Positions 1 to 10,970 of a DNA stretch of 64,000 nucleotides are shown here, one piece after another (positions within the stretch are counted from its first letter, which is position 1; each line of letters begins with the position of its first letter). The stretch is from Diplolepis rosae (taxonomy: Eukaryota; Arthropoda; Insecta; Hymenoptera; Diplolepididae). The DNA is taken from contig JAPYXD010000259.1 of NCBI GenBank assembly GCA_030998225.1, positions 5,999,001 through 6,063,000 on the forward strand. The letters run 5' to 3'. A program made the translations under genes and the position numbers. Under the pieces are notes generated by a model. That model was given only the letters and a program-made list of their open reading frames with translations. It was not told the DNA's origin and made no database searches.

Positions 1-74
1 ACAAACAAATTGCGCGTAATTTCGTTTACAGTTGTTAGTTTGGCTTCAACTTTAAGATATAATATAAAAACAAG

Positions 75-597
75 CATTTTCGTCATATTTTGCTTTTTTA
101 TATCTGTAAAGGAAAGAACGCAGCACAGGCTGCTAAAAAGTTACTCGATGTGTATGGTGAAGAAGCCTTAAAAGACAGGCAGTGACGAAATTGGTTTGAT
201 AAATTCCGTTCTAGGGATTTTTCACTCAAAGATGAGAAGCGTTCAGGTCGGCCAAATGAAGTTGATGATGACCAAATCAAAGCCATAATCAAAACGGATC
301 GTCATGTAACTGTGCGAAAGATTGAAAAAATTTCAAAAATACCAACATTTTTTAAACGAATTACTACTGGTGATGAAAAATGGATTGTTTACAATAACTT
401 TGTTTGAAAACGATAATGGTCCAAGCGTGATAAACCACCACAAACAACATCGAAAGCTGAATTGCATGAAAAAAAGATTATGCTGTCTCTCTGGTGGGAT
501 TTGAAAGGTGTGGTATTTTTTGAGCTGCTTCCAAGGAACCAAACGATTAATTCGGATGTCTACTATCGTCAAATGAACAAATTGAACGCAACGGTCA
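75..597 (+). pseudogene. mellifera-type mariner transposase, N-terminal half, broken
   Basis: Conceptual translation with stops gives a mariner-like helix-turn-helix region (KLLDVYGEEAL, then FRSRDFSLKDEKRSGRPNE) and the start of the catalytic domain (ITTGDEKWI, then MLSLWWDLKGVVFFELLPRN). The first catalytic Asp is present in TGDEKW. The reading frame carries several stops and at least one internal loss between the HTH and TGDEKW parts, so it is dead. At about 597 it breaks off and the same gene resumes on the opposite strand. The mellifera subfamily is inferred from the sequence style, not from a search. Confidence 0.75.
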
Positions 598-950
598 AAT
601 TGATAGTTTGGTTCCTTGGGAGCAGCTCAAAAGAAACAATACTTTTGAAATCCCACCAAACACTCAGCATAACCTTCTTTTGATGAATATCGGCTTTTTA
701 TGTCGATTGTCCAGGCTCATCTCGCTTGCTCCATGATCTTTTTCGCATGACGTTATCGTAAAGAACCCATTTTTCATCGCCCGTTATGATTCGCTTCAAA
801 AATAGATCGGTTTCGTTACGTTTCAGTAGTGAATCGCAAATGAAAATTCGTTTGGTGAGTTGAATTTCGTTGAATTTGTGAGGAACTCAAATATCGAGCT
901 TATTATTAACGTAACCAAGTTGTTTTTTTAAATGTCTTTCAACGCATGTA

Positions 951-2215
951 CCAGGGGTGTTAGTTGAAATTTGCCGGTTTTACTCATAGATGTCGCTAGA
1001 GATATGTATACATATCATACTTTTCTATGGACAATAACCTTCAAAAATACACAATTACATTCTGCCAAAATAATAGCATCATAGTTGTTTACCTCAGTGA
1101 ATATGTCGAGTTTCGTTCCAAGTAAATAGCATTTGCGGCATTCGTTGCTTTTCTTATTTCATCAAAAGAAAAAAGCAGTTGAAGCTCATCGATTGCTGGT
1201 AGAAACTTATGGTGAACATGCTCCAGTAATTAGAACACGTGAGATATGGTTTCGTCAATTTAAAAGTGGAGATTTCGATTTAACAGACAATGAACATCCT
1301 GGTGCAGCGAAAAAGTTCGAAGACGAGGAATTTCAGGCGTTATTGGATGAAGACCCAACCCAATCGCAACAAAAATTGGCACAAACACTAAATGTGACCC
1401 GAGGAGCAATTTGCCAACGTTTAAAAGCCATGGAAAAAATCCAAAAGTATGGAAAATGGGTACCACACCAACTGAACGATGGACAAATGGAAAATCGAAA
1501 AACCATTTGTGATATGCTGCTTCAACAGTTCGAAAGGAAATCTTTTCTGCATCGAATTGTCACGGGGGGCGAAAAATGGATTTATTTCGAGAACCCGAAG
1601 CGGAAAAAATCATGGCTTTCACCTGGTGAGGTCGGCCCATCGACTCCAAGGCCAAATCGCTTTGGCCGTAAGACAATGCTCTGTGTTTGGTGGGACCAGT
1701 GTGGTGTGGTGTACTTCGAGTTATTAAAACCTGGTGAGACGGTGAATACGGATCGCTACCGACAACAAATTATCAATTTGAATCATGCGTTGATCGAAAA
1801 ACGGCCGGAATGGGCCCGATGACATGGCAAAGTTATCCTACAACATGACAACGCACCGTCTCATACCGCTAAAGTGGTGAAGAACACATTAAAAGCATTG
1901 AATTGGGAAATATTATCGCACCCGCCGTACTCTCTAGACCTCGCCCCGTCCGACTATGACCTTTTCGTATCGATGGGACACTCACTCGCAGTGCAGCGCG
2001 TCGCCAATTTTGAAGAACTCGAAAAATGGCTGGTCGAATGGTTTGCCTTGAAAGAGAAAAAGTTTTTTGGAATGGTATCCATGATTTGCCTGAAAGATGG
2101 GCGAAATGTGTAGAATCCAATGGTCAATACTTTGAATAAAAAATTTTTGAGATTCCCTTGAGAATTAAGTGTTTTCTTTATTGAAAAAACCGGCAAACTT
2201 CAACTAATACCCCGG
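951..2215 (+). mobile_element. mauritiana-type mariner element, near complete, nested insertion
   Basis: The two ends are matching inverted repeats of about 30 bp: the left begins CCAGGGGTGTTAGTTGAA, and the right, read in reverse complement, begins CCGGGGTATTAGTTGAA. Both sides are flanked by TA (949-950 and 2216-2217), the usual mariner target duplication. The length of 1265 bp is normal for mariner. The host sequence on both sides is the same minus-strand mellifera-type mariner, so this is a later insertion into an older element. It carries one transposase gene with two stops and a frameshift. Confidence 0.9.
1103..2139 (+). pseudogene. mariner transposase (DD34D), recently inactivated
   Basis: This is the cut-and-paste transposase of the 951-2215 element. 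The start is taken at 1103 (MSSFVPSK), the usual mauritiana-type opening, in frame with the long ORF from 1133. An N-terminal HTH region spans roughly residues 10-110. The catalytic part has WWDQCGVVYFELLKPGET, HDNAPSHTA and LAPSDYDLF, and the last two Asp residues are 34 apart (D34D). Defects: TAG at 1127, TGA at 1820 (probably from CGA), a frameshift near 2068 before the DLPERWAKC tail, and the first catalytic Asp changed to Gly (TGGEKW). The protein is otherwise nearly full length (about 345 codons), so the copy is young but dead. Confidence 0.9.
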
Positions 2216-2490
2216 TATATGATATGTTAAGCTTCTCTGCGATCTCTCGTGTCATACTACGCCGGTTATTTTCTATCATTGCTTTTATTTTGTCGTCGCC
2301 AACTTCAGTTGGGCGTCCAGAACGTGGTACATCTTTGAGTTAAAAATCTCCGGAAGGAAAAGGAGCAAACCAATTCTGGCACTGGCATTCTGTTAATGAT
2401 TTTTCGCCATAAACATCATACAACTTTTTCCGAGCTTGAACTGCGTCTTTACCTTTTCGGAAGTAATAAAGTAAAATGTGACGAAAATGA

Positions 2491-2730
2491 CCGTCTTGAA
2501 TGGTAAAACTTCAAACGATGATGAGGCTGTGAAATCGCACTTAGTTCAGTTTTATTCTGATAAAGACCAGAAGTTCTATGAGTCTGGAATCATGAAGTTA
2601 TCAGAAAGATGGCAAAAGGTCATTGAACAAAGTGGAAAATATATCATTGATTAAAGTTCATTCTTTGTATTTAAAAAAATGTGTTTGATTTGTATGAAAA
2701 AATGGGCGATCACTTTCGGGATAACCCAAT
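2491..2730 (+). pseudogene. mellifera-type mariner C-terminus and 3' end
   Basis: The plus strand encodes a mariner tail, SDKDQKFYESGIMKLSERWQ then KVIEQSGKYIID and a stop at about 2654. It matches the orientation of the 75-597 head, not of the inverted middle. About 75 bp of trailing sequence may include the old 3' terminal repeat, but I could not pair it with a 5' terminus. Confidence 0.6.
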
Positions 2731-3627
2731 AGTTTTTAAAAATTCGAATTTTTTTTAACATATATCGGATTTGCCTATTCAATAAACTCGCTTGAGAATT
2801 TACAAAATATATAACTTATACAAGCTTATCTGGATATGAATATTTTATCTGGGTAAAGAAAATTCAACACTTTTAATTTCACAATCAAAGCCAGGGACAT
2901 ATAAACTTACATTTATGAATAATAAAAGAGTCTTTTATGTAATTTATAATTTCTTTTAGCTATAGTTTTAGATAATCTAGTAGAATTCAACTGTTACGGC
3001 ATTTTATCATGGGCATTTACAAGATTTTTTTTAAGTTAATATGCAAATCTTATGTCCCTGACGACATTGTCATCTTCAAAGTGTTATAGCACGAGTTTGC
3101 TTTCAACTTTATGAGCTTTACATGCTTCATAGGCCTTAGAGCATATTCCTTTATAGTGGGTAAGGCTCTTACTTAATGCACCATGCATGAAACCTTATTA
3201 CTAAGTCGTTATGGCAGTTACGCGCATCAAGTCGGAAAGGTAAAAGTGCATCGTCACAGGATAATTGAAACTAAATGGCTAAAAAGTACTAAGTAAACGT
3301 GATAAAATTTCGATTAATTTTCTTCCAATGTCACAAAAGAACTGCAGATAGAAAATTAAGATGTCGGATTTATTATTAAGGATAATTAAAATGTCAAGCA
3401 GAACATGTAGTTTAAAACTGTATTTCTATAAAGAAAACTAGTTTTCAAATATTTCCTCATTAATTCATGACAGATATAACAAAGGTTTCACAAAATCTTT
3501 TTTCTTAGCTCAAAATATTACTAAAAAGTGTTTTGATTCAAAAATAAAAAAAGGAATTGAAATGGGACAAATTCTTTGTTGGGATGATTTTTTTGATTCG
3601 ATAATAAGATATTTTGACCTAACCTAA
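2731..3627. other. AT-rich stretch without recognisable features
   Basis: Low-GC sequence with no ORF that resembles a gene, no clear terminal repeats and no tRNA-like box. Nothing further can be supported. Confidence 0.6.
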
Positions 3628-4236
3628 GTTCCTGAATTTATATCTGACGTGAAAAATGTTCCACAGTACTTCAGAATTTCCCTAGCCCAGGGAAAAACGT
3701 AGAAAATAGTGCAAAATTCGAAGTTTCATGCAAGTCTTTTTCGAACAGGAAAGCTGATATCTTTCCGTCTTCTGAGTTGCCGTATTCATTTCTACCATCA
3801 GATTTTTTATCCAGCTCCTAACAATTGCCCTAGCCTACGAAAAATTCCATGATATTAGTTTTATCGTCTTTTCCTTGTTCTTTTATCGTCAAACGTCCGA
3901 CGGAGTGGATTCCTCTTTCTTTTTTTGCTTTCACCCACATTGAAACTGTAGTTTTTCTCAGTTATAACTTTTCTTTCCTATGCTAGGAAGTAAAAGTGAT
4001 ATACAAAACAGAAAAAACGAGAACAAATTTTAGTTCTATCCCTTGCAATGCTTAAACACGTGATATATGCTCGTCAGCTTTTCCATGTAAAAATCAAGTC
4101 ACCGTAAAACTCACGTACTACACTAAAAAGGCTACGTGAAATTGTAAGCTTCCCTTATCTTTGCACATTTTTCCTAGGCTAGGGAAATTCTGAAGTAGTG
4201 TGGAACATTTTTCACGCCAGATATGAATTCAGGAAC
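3628..4236. repeat. inverted repeat with about 70-80 bp arms
   Basis: The left end (GTTCCTGAATTTATATCTGA, then an AAAATGTTCCAC stretch and TTTCCCTAGCC) reappears as the reverse complement at about 4164-4236. The middle is not palindromic. The CCTAGGCTAG motif recurs near 5400, beyond the next palindrome, so the original element may have been larger. No transposase is seen, so it is probably a MITE or foldback remnant. Confidence 0.55.
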
Positions 4237-4257
4237 TCAAAATACGAAAATATATAA

Positions 4258-5331
4258 GGGTCATTCCATATTAGATTGACAGTCGATGTCGCAGATTTGA
4301 ACGAGATAATTTTTTTTCGGTTCTTTATCAACAATAAATAGACACGTATTTTTTTGTTTGGCCGAAAAAAATTTTTTTAGAAGTATACGATTTTTCGAAT
4401 TTTCTAAGAAATGATATTTTCGTCATAGCAAGCGCACTTTCAAGCCTATTTATCTTGAAAACAATTGTTCGCAGGAAAATTTTTCCAAATTACGAAAATT
4501 AGGGGTTTGACTCTTCTTTACAGAAATTGTTGCGAAAAAGTTTTTAAAATATTTTTTAACATACAAAAGTAAAGAAATAAACGTAAAATCGTTTTTTTTA
4601 CAAATTTGGCCCCTTTTGAATTTTTTTTTTTCGTGGATTTAGATTCCTTGAAGTTTGTTATAAAATATGACGATTGAATCAAAATGGCTGGATCATTGAT
4701 TTGGAAGTTATGGAATTTTGAAGAGCCTCGCGCGGACTCGCGCGCAATCTGGGCGCTTCTACACGCGGCGAGCGTTTTACCGGGCGTAAGTTATTAGTGC
4801 TAAAAGTAAAGGTAAACGCTCGCCGCGTATGTAAGCGCTCGAATTGCACGCGAGGCCGCGCGGGGCTCTTAAAAATTCCATAACTTCCAAATAAATGATC
4901 CAGCCATTTTGATTCAATCGTCATATTTTATAAGAGACTTCAAGGAATCTAAATCCGCGAAAAAAAGAAATTTCGAAAAGGGCCAAATTTGGAAAAAACG
5001 ATTTTGCGTTTATTTCTTTACTTTTGTATGTTAAAAAATATTTTAAAAACTTTTTCGCAACAATTTCTGTAAAGAAGAGTCAAACCCCTAATTTTCGTAA
5101 TTTGGAAAAATTTTCCTGCGAACAATTGTTTTCAAGATAAATAGGCTTGAAAGTGCGCTTGCTATGACGAAAATATCATTTCTTAGAAAATTCGAAAAAT
5201 CGTATACTTGTAAAAAATTTTTTTTTGGCCAAACAAAAAAATACGTGTCTATTTATTGTTGATAAAGAACAGAAAAAAATTATCTTGTTCAAATCTGCGA
5301 CATCAACTGTCAATCTAATATGGAATGACCC
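4258..5331. repeat. 1.07-kb near-perfect palindrome (foldback element)
   Basis: The termini GGGTCATTCCATATTAGATT and its complement lie at 4258 and 5331. The arms match almost continuously to a centre near 4795, with few mismatches. The direct 4-bp ATAA on both sides (4254-4257, 5332-5335) looks like a target duplication. The innermost 170 bp is GC-rich with CGCGCG tracts, unlike the AT-rich arms. The ORF that can be read here exists only because the DNA is palindromic. It is inferred to be a non-autonomous DNA transposon that transcribes as a long hairpin if read through. Confidence 0.8.
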
Positions 5332-5335
5332 ATAA

Positions 5336-6060
5336 GCTTTCTGGCGCAAAAATAGAACCTTTCAGAAATCGCAAGTTTTGCTCAGCTCAACACTTTTTCC
5401 CCTAGGCTAGTGGAATTCCGAGGTATTTTAGGGAAATTCTACAGTGAGATTCGAACTAAGCGACTCGAGATACGTGAAAACATTATCGTTTTATTTAATA
5501 TTGCGTAGATCAAAATTGCAAATTCACAAAGGCCATTTTTCAACAAAAATGCTCATAATTGCTATAAATTTAAATCATTTTTTTTTGTAAAAATGTATAT
5601 TATAATAATCAAAGAAATCGTATTACTTTCTCGTAATATTGTAATCATATTTTATTTGACATTTTAAATATGAAAATTTTTAAGTAAAAATTTAATTCGC
5701 TAAACTGAAAAGCCTTATAAAACTAAGCATATTTTAATCAAGTGCTTCTAACTTATTTAGTAGGAGAGTTCAAAATTTTAAATATAGAATATAATTCGAT
5801 ATCGTAACTGCAATATCGCAATCCTTGGGAAACAAAGCAAGCCATATTCATTGATATAAGAATTTCCAATAAATTAAGCTACCGCTTTTTATAGCAAAAA
5901 AAACTACGAATCTTTTTCGGATTTAGTGATCTCAGAAACCTTTGTATACCGAATTTCAGGAAAATCTAAAAAATCTTTTTTAAAATAAAAGAAAAGTAAA
6001 TCTTTCATGACACACACGCCCAGTCGGACTTATCATTATTGTCGCAGTAATGGCTATTAT
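5336..6060. other. AT-rich stretch without recognisable features
   Basis: Contains a CCTAGGCTAG motif near 5402 related to the 3.6-4.2 kb inverted repeat. Otherwise no coding or repeat structure that I can support. Confidence 0.5.
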
Positions 6061-6067
6061 GAATATT

Positions 6068-6915
6068 TAGTACTGCGCCAATACTGAGAAGGCAGTACTG
6101 TGCCAGTACTTCGCCAGTACTGATGAGCCGCTACTGAGTTACCATTACTGGTGCAGTACTAAAATATTATTTTACACTAAAACTAGAATTTTGTTTTGGA
6201 GTAACTGAGGTACATTTCCGAAGTAATTTTTCGCGTAGAAACCGAATCCAGGCTCAAAATTGCTCCATCACGTCAGGTTTTCGAGTAATCCTAATCTAAA
6301 AGCGCGAAAAAAAAGTTTTTTGCTATATTTAAGCATCGATAACTTTGCGAATTTTTATTATTTTTTTAATATCAGAAAACCATCAAAAAGAGCCACTCTT
6401 CAGCTTTCCATTTCACTATTTACATGTATTATTTTAATTTTTCTAACCGGAGATATCGCCGATTGAAAAAAAAATTGCAGGTTTCGCAATGACCGATATA
6501 TGGCGGGAAAAAATGATAGGACGTCAAATTTGTTTTTTCATTCTTATTTCTGACGAACAAGGCACTTTTAGGTTAGGATTACTCGAAAACCTGACGTGAT
6601 GGAGCAATTCTGAGCCCGGATTCGGTTTCTACGCCAAAAATTACTTCGGAAATGACTATCGGTATTTCTATAACAATCACAACGTCATATTTTGTAGACC
6701 TGTGTTATTTATATAATCCCAAGTTCTAGTGATCAGTACTATACCAATACTGGTTGCTAGTACGTTTCAAGTACTTTTTAAACAGCAAAAGCATGCCCAT
6801 ATAAGCCTAGTACTGACTGGTATCGGCAGGAAGTATTCAACCAGTACTAGCAAGCCAGTACTGGCAAAGCGTTATTATCCCCGTATTATGCCAGTACATG
6901 CGCCAGTACTGATTT
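6068..6915. repeat. cluster of CAGTACTG-type palindromic octamers, interrupted by a MITE
   Basis: CAGTACT or TAGTACTG motifs recur at short irregular intervals in 6068-6170 and again in 6723-6915, separated by the 6213-6654 MITE and its flanks. The full octamer CAGTACTG is its own reverse complement. This is a degenerate short-period repeat; the function is unknown. Confidence 0.6.
6213..6654. mobile_element. palindromic MITE, copy 1 of 2
   Basis: The inverted ends begin CATTTCCGAAGTAATTTTT. The arms include ATTGCTCCATCACGTCAGGT and its complement, about 110 bp each. The internal part with AATTGCAGGTTTCGCAATGA is shared with the second copy at 31520-31991. No ORF of interest is present. The insertion splits the CAGTACTG cluster. 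Confidence 0.8.
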
Positions 6916-6929
6916 TTAAAACCTGATTG

Positions 6930-7989
6930 GGAGGTTTTAATCGATAAAGAAGAGAAGTTATATTTAATATCTTAGTTGTTTTCCTTAAATGGAGGGAGGA
7001 AGCCACCAAAATTTAAAACTTGATTGTTACATGATTGATTTGCTTCCTATCATATATTCAATGAGTATTTATCGACGCGATGAATACATTTTATTACGCT
7101 TTCTTCAACCCATTCACTTATGAAAGATTGATTATGCTCGCATTGAATATGTAGATACCTAACCGATTCCGAACGCTTCTATGTATTCTTTATGTATTTA
7201 TAGATGACCAGTAGTATTAAGTGTCGAAAGCCGGATAGCTACTTAAATCCGATTCTTCTGTCCATTTGAGAGGTTTTCTACTGGCGAATGTCGGATTTAG
7301 ATTTAAATTATTCAAAGTCTCGTATTCCGTGTGAATAAACTTACTTAGATAGCGATTCTTGCGTGAATGTAGAGTGCAGTTGCGTGAGCGTAAAGAGAGG
7401 ATGTAAAGTGTGTAAGATACATAATATTTTTGATAAATAAGTGTAATTTGAGATCACATGCAACGGAAATTACCACTGAAGAATAACTTGAGCATTTTCT
7501 CGTGTCTATGTTGTAAAATTCAATTGTATTTTTATTTCTATTTATTTAAAGATTCTTATGTCTTATGATCATAATATATCTAAAGGAATAAGAATTTTAA
7601 TTAATTAAAATAAGAGGATTGCAATTTAAATCTTAAATTCATTTATTTTCTATTATTTTATTATTTAATGTCAAATCTCATCGAGGCCACATCGGAAAAT
7701 GAGAACAAAAGCCATTTTTGCACGCTCTAGAATCCGATTCAATTTGAAATTTTTGGAAATAAGATGTTTATATGATTTTTTTTTTAAAGGACAAAAAAAA
7801 GTTTTTCATAGTTTAGTATCTGCCACAAACGTAATTATAACTTCGAAACTTTGACCACGTAGGTTTTTGTTATAATGTACTATCCAATATTTATATCTGA
7901 TGTTTTGGTCATTTGTGACACACCAAATTATTTTAATATATTTATTCTCAGATATGAATATCGATTATGTCGAATTTGAACAAAAACTA
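6930..7989. other. AT-rich stretch without recognisable features
   Basis: No coding potential or repeat pairing could be supported in this kilobase. Confidence 0.5.
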
Positions 7990-8148
7990 TTGATGAAGAT
8001 ATACTAAAATTTCATGTCATTTTTCTAAAGTTTAGTATTTTTACTGTTTTAACAATTTTTAGGGTGATACTTTTGTCCCTGCATTGAAAAATACTCTAGT
8101 AAACATGAATAAAAATAAGTAACAATTCACATGGAAAGTTTCTTCGTG
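7990..8148. mobile_element. decayed half of a CACGGA-type TA MITE
   Basis: The sequence runs parallel to the right half of the 58618-58895 element: a TAAAGTTTAGTATTTTTAC block, then TCCCTGCATTGAAAAATACT, ending at TTTCTTCGTG followed by TA. The left half is missing or too diverged to see. Confidence 0.55.
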
Positions 8149-9189
8149 TAGAAACAATTCTAAAATTAATATTCAATTTAAATAAAAATACTTTACCAAT
8201 AGGATTATATGATATGCATATTTTTATAAATCAACCGATACTAATAATGAATAATTTCAAAATTCACCAAAATTATATTTAGTGCATTTATTATTGATAT
8301 TGAACTAACTTTCTTGTTTCAGAAAAGTATAATGAACATCAACAAATATTAATAATAAATTTACTAATCACTATCTTAGCAAATTTTCCAGTTGTTCAAT
8401 CTGTTACGTCACAATTACGTAAATACTTACTTTAATCAAAGGTTCCTCGTTTTAAGTTAGGATTAAATGATACTCGCTTAGGGATGAGGATAAGTTAGAA
8501 AAAGGACACAATGATCAATATGGTAGAACAAATTGATTTTATTAAAATTAAACCTGATACAAACATAAAGTAAAAATTTTACAAGTATTTAGGTAATGGC
8601 ACAGGGAATAGGTAAAGAGTAAAGAAGAAAGGGAGAGGATTTTTGGTACCTTTTGTTGAGTTGTGAATGGTCCCTTTTTTATGGATGATCCTCACAGGTG
8701 TGAGGGAGAGAGAATGATTCTTCCACTGGTGTGGCGAAGACAGCAATATGTATCCCACTGGTATAAGGAAGACGAGAATAACTATCCCACTTAACACTAA
8801 CTCTAAAATATTTTCAAAGATTCAAAATGCATCACGGAGAATTCATGGCACGGTTCTTCGGAAAAAACTGGACTAAACGCGTATCTCACGCTGTGAATCC
8901 TTTCCAAAGTTTTTAGAAACCCGCACTTAATTTCGGCACACAAGACTAGCTTTACCCTTGGCGGCGTGTCCTTTTTGTATTATATTTCTTGGTGACGTCA
9001 TGCATTGCGCAGTATCCCGCTGTGTGTGATGTAGTTATACCTCTCTTTTCTATAGGTGGTTTTCTCTCTCTTTAGTAACTTCCCCAGATTTTTCTCTGAC
9101 TACTTTTCCCAACTAGAAACCAACTAAAAGTAGGGAAAAATATCGAAAAATATGAAATATCTTTTATGCGCCCCCGGCGCGCAAACTCG
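8149..9189. other. unassigned region, possibly an old LTR
   Basis: 8149-8480 is plain AT-rich DNA. 8500-9060 is richer in GC, contains a CRE-like TGACGTCA near 8993 and, on the minus strand, an AATAAA near 8540. This layout resembles a degenerate LTR in minus orientation, but no matching second LTR, primer-binding site or polypurine tract is present. I make no firm call. Confidence 0.25.
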
Positions 9190-9203
9190 TTTTTACGCGA
9201 CAG

Positions 9204-9578
9204 TTTTTTTTTTCTTTGGTGAGGAGGACAAATGGCGAAATCTTTTATAGATTTTGTACAGGACTCTCCTAGGACGGGTCTAGGCATACCTATTAAAACC
9301 AAAAAACCCCCTCTCTCAAACCAATACACTGCCCGCGAAACCGCCTTTCGGCTTTAAACTTCACGGGCGGTTAGTTCCGGCTTAAAGTTGCGTACGACTC
9401 TTCCGTCAGCCATTCGCCCGGGACCTTCGTCCGCGGCCACACGCCCACCAGGCAAACCGACAAGCCGCACCAGCCAGGAGAGGACTAAAAAGAATCCTCC
9501 TCCGAACGACGCGGACAGTCGAAACCGCCTGAGACGCAGGACCGCGGATGAAGGCCCCGATGCGATTTCTACTGGCCA
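9204..9578 (-). mobile_element. GC-rich poly-A retroelement (SINE-like or 5'-truncated LINE end), copy 1
   Basis: The reverse-complement copy of the 24055-24527 element ends in a T-run (poly-A on the minus strand) at 9204. A 14-bp target duplication flanks it: TTTTTACGCGACAG at 9190-9203 and TTTTTACGCTACAG at 9579-9592, one mismatch. Shared landmarks are the GGCGGTTTCGCGGG stretch, the CCTAGGAGAGTCCTGTAC stretch and GCATCGGGGCC. It lacks about the first 85 bp of the other copy, so it is 5' truncated. No tRNA-like box was recognised. The ORFs on both strands are composition artefacts. Confidence 0.8.
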
Positions 9579-9592
9579 TTTTTACGCTACAG

Positions 9593-9987
9593 TTGAGGGT
9601 AGCGTAATGTTGTGTTTTACGATACAGAGGAATGTAATGTACAAATTGAACTGCACATGCGCCTATTACGATACAGCGGAGCGTAATCTTCTTATTATTA
9701 TTATTCTTATTCGTACAGCGTTGGCACCGTACTGACAAAGCCTTGTACATTTGAACTGCGCATGCGTCTATTACAATACGCTACTACTAACTACTACACA
9801 AGATCGTGAAAATAAAAATTCGGGTAATTACGAGACTCGCTTAAAATGCTCGCAGGACTGATCGCGCCTCGACTTCGTCTCGGCTTTGTCTTGGCTTCGA
9901 TTTCCTGTGAACATTGTCGCTCGTCGCGTAATAACTCTCATTATGCGCCTAGGCACACAATATACTATTATTATTTTTCCAATCATG

Positions 9988-9989
<2 letters not shown>
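9593..9989. repeat. two diverged copies of a TGCGCATGCG-centred repeat
   Basis: A unit with TTGAACTGCACATGCGCCTA followed by TTACGATACA (about 9645) returns as TTGAACTGCGCATGCGTCTA and TTACAATACG (about 9749). A short TTA-rich tract lies between them at 9691-9710. No gene is seen. Confidence 0.55.

Positions 9990-10044
<55 letters not shown>
9990..10044. repeat. (TTA)n microsatellite
   Basis: About 18 uninterrupted TAT/TTA triplets. The homopolymeric tyrosine, leucine and asparagine ORFs across it are artefacts of the repeat. Confidence 0.95.
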
Positions 10045-10438
10045 CGTCTATATACCAACATACTAGAATATGCGAATAATAAAATTGATATTTTAAATAT
10101 CCAGTGGTTGATCGCCTTACAACTGGTTTTGTCACCTGGGATCCACGATATAAACCAAGCAACAAGTTATTCGTTGGATAATGTAATCAGATATTGGTCT
10201 CTCCAACAGTATTGAATAAAATAGTGCAGGTGAAGAACGTATTCTAACCGATAATGTGCATAATATAATAGACGAATGCCGAAGCAATCGGTAAGAAATT
10301 ACATACAATACAAAATCTAGTTCCGTGTTAGGAATCATTTATAACGATTGCCGACGATAGCGATGATTGACGCAACAAATTATGTTTGTTCGAAACATTT
10401 GGTACATCCAACTAATCTCTTATCTGGTTGTATCAGGG

Positions 10439-10695
10439 TGCAGAGTTCACCCCTTTCTAGAGAGCTGTCAATTATTTAGATTTACGATTTTACAATCACC
10501 CACCCCGTCTTGCTCTTCTCCTGGATTGTACTTTGCGATTCTCCGCTTTTGTGCTCGTGAATAGATACACCCACGAGAGCATAACTGTACTGTGCACTTA
10601 AGACACGTTACATACGACCATATGTACGCAAAAGATGCAAGACTCGGCACGTTAGCCAGCTTTATGTAAATAAGCCTCCAGGCTTATTAGAAACA
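10439..10695. other. possible solo LTR
   Basis: Starts TGTATCAGGG and ends TTAGAAACA, followed directly by GGCGCCTATAAT, which could be a primer-binding-like site. A perfect hairpin, AATAAGCC-TCCA-GGCTTATT, lies at 10668-10687. Composition is more balanced than the surroundings. No second copy exists in the window and no target duplication is evident, so this is only a suggestion. Flanking 10045-10438 and 10696-10970 hold nothing recognised. Confidence 0.25.
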
Positions 10696-10970
10696 GGCGC
10701 CTATAATTTATCGACATTCTTCTACACATTTCAAAAAAATCCCACCAAATGTGAATTTGGGTGACAGTGACCTATGCAGAAATCACATCATTTGCTTCTC
10801 TTTGAAAATGGGTGTTGATTAGGTTTTGACTAGGATATCTAGACTAGTATAATCTGAGCGATTTATTTTCACATAATGTGGGAATAATTAATGAACATAA
10901 GAAGTAATACTTACAAAATATTGAAATACATTAATATTTGATCAATTCTGCAAGTTCTGTCAATCTTATA

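Larger units (their letters stand above)
598..2490 (-). pseudogene. inverted second copy of the mellifera-type mariner N-terminal half
   Basis: Read on the minus strand from 2490, this encodes a mariner N-terminus (KGKDAVQARKKLYDVYGEKS, then LKDVPRSGRPTEVGDDKIKA). It is interrupted at 2216-950 by a complete second mariner. It resumes at 950 with KRIITGDEKWVLYDN and MLSVWWDFK, ending at the LLPRNQT motif at about 598. The same stretch lies forward at 75-597, so the two copies are head to head across 597/598. Stops are present. The inversion could reflect two insertions or a rearrangement of one element. Confidence 0.7.

Noticed and set aside
4679..4924. 81-codon minus-strand ORF in the GC-rich centre
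   Set aside because: It spans the axis of a near-perfect palindrome and has no protein family features; open only because of high GC.
9406..9750. Overlapping ORFs of about 115 codons on both strands
   Set aside because: They lie over the GC-rich retroelement and its flank, on both strands at once. No conserved motif.
9846..10215. ORFs with poly-Leu, poly-Tyr or poly-Asn
   Set aside because: Produced by the (TTA)n microsatellite.
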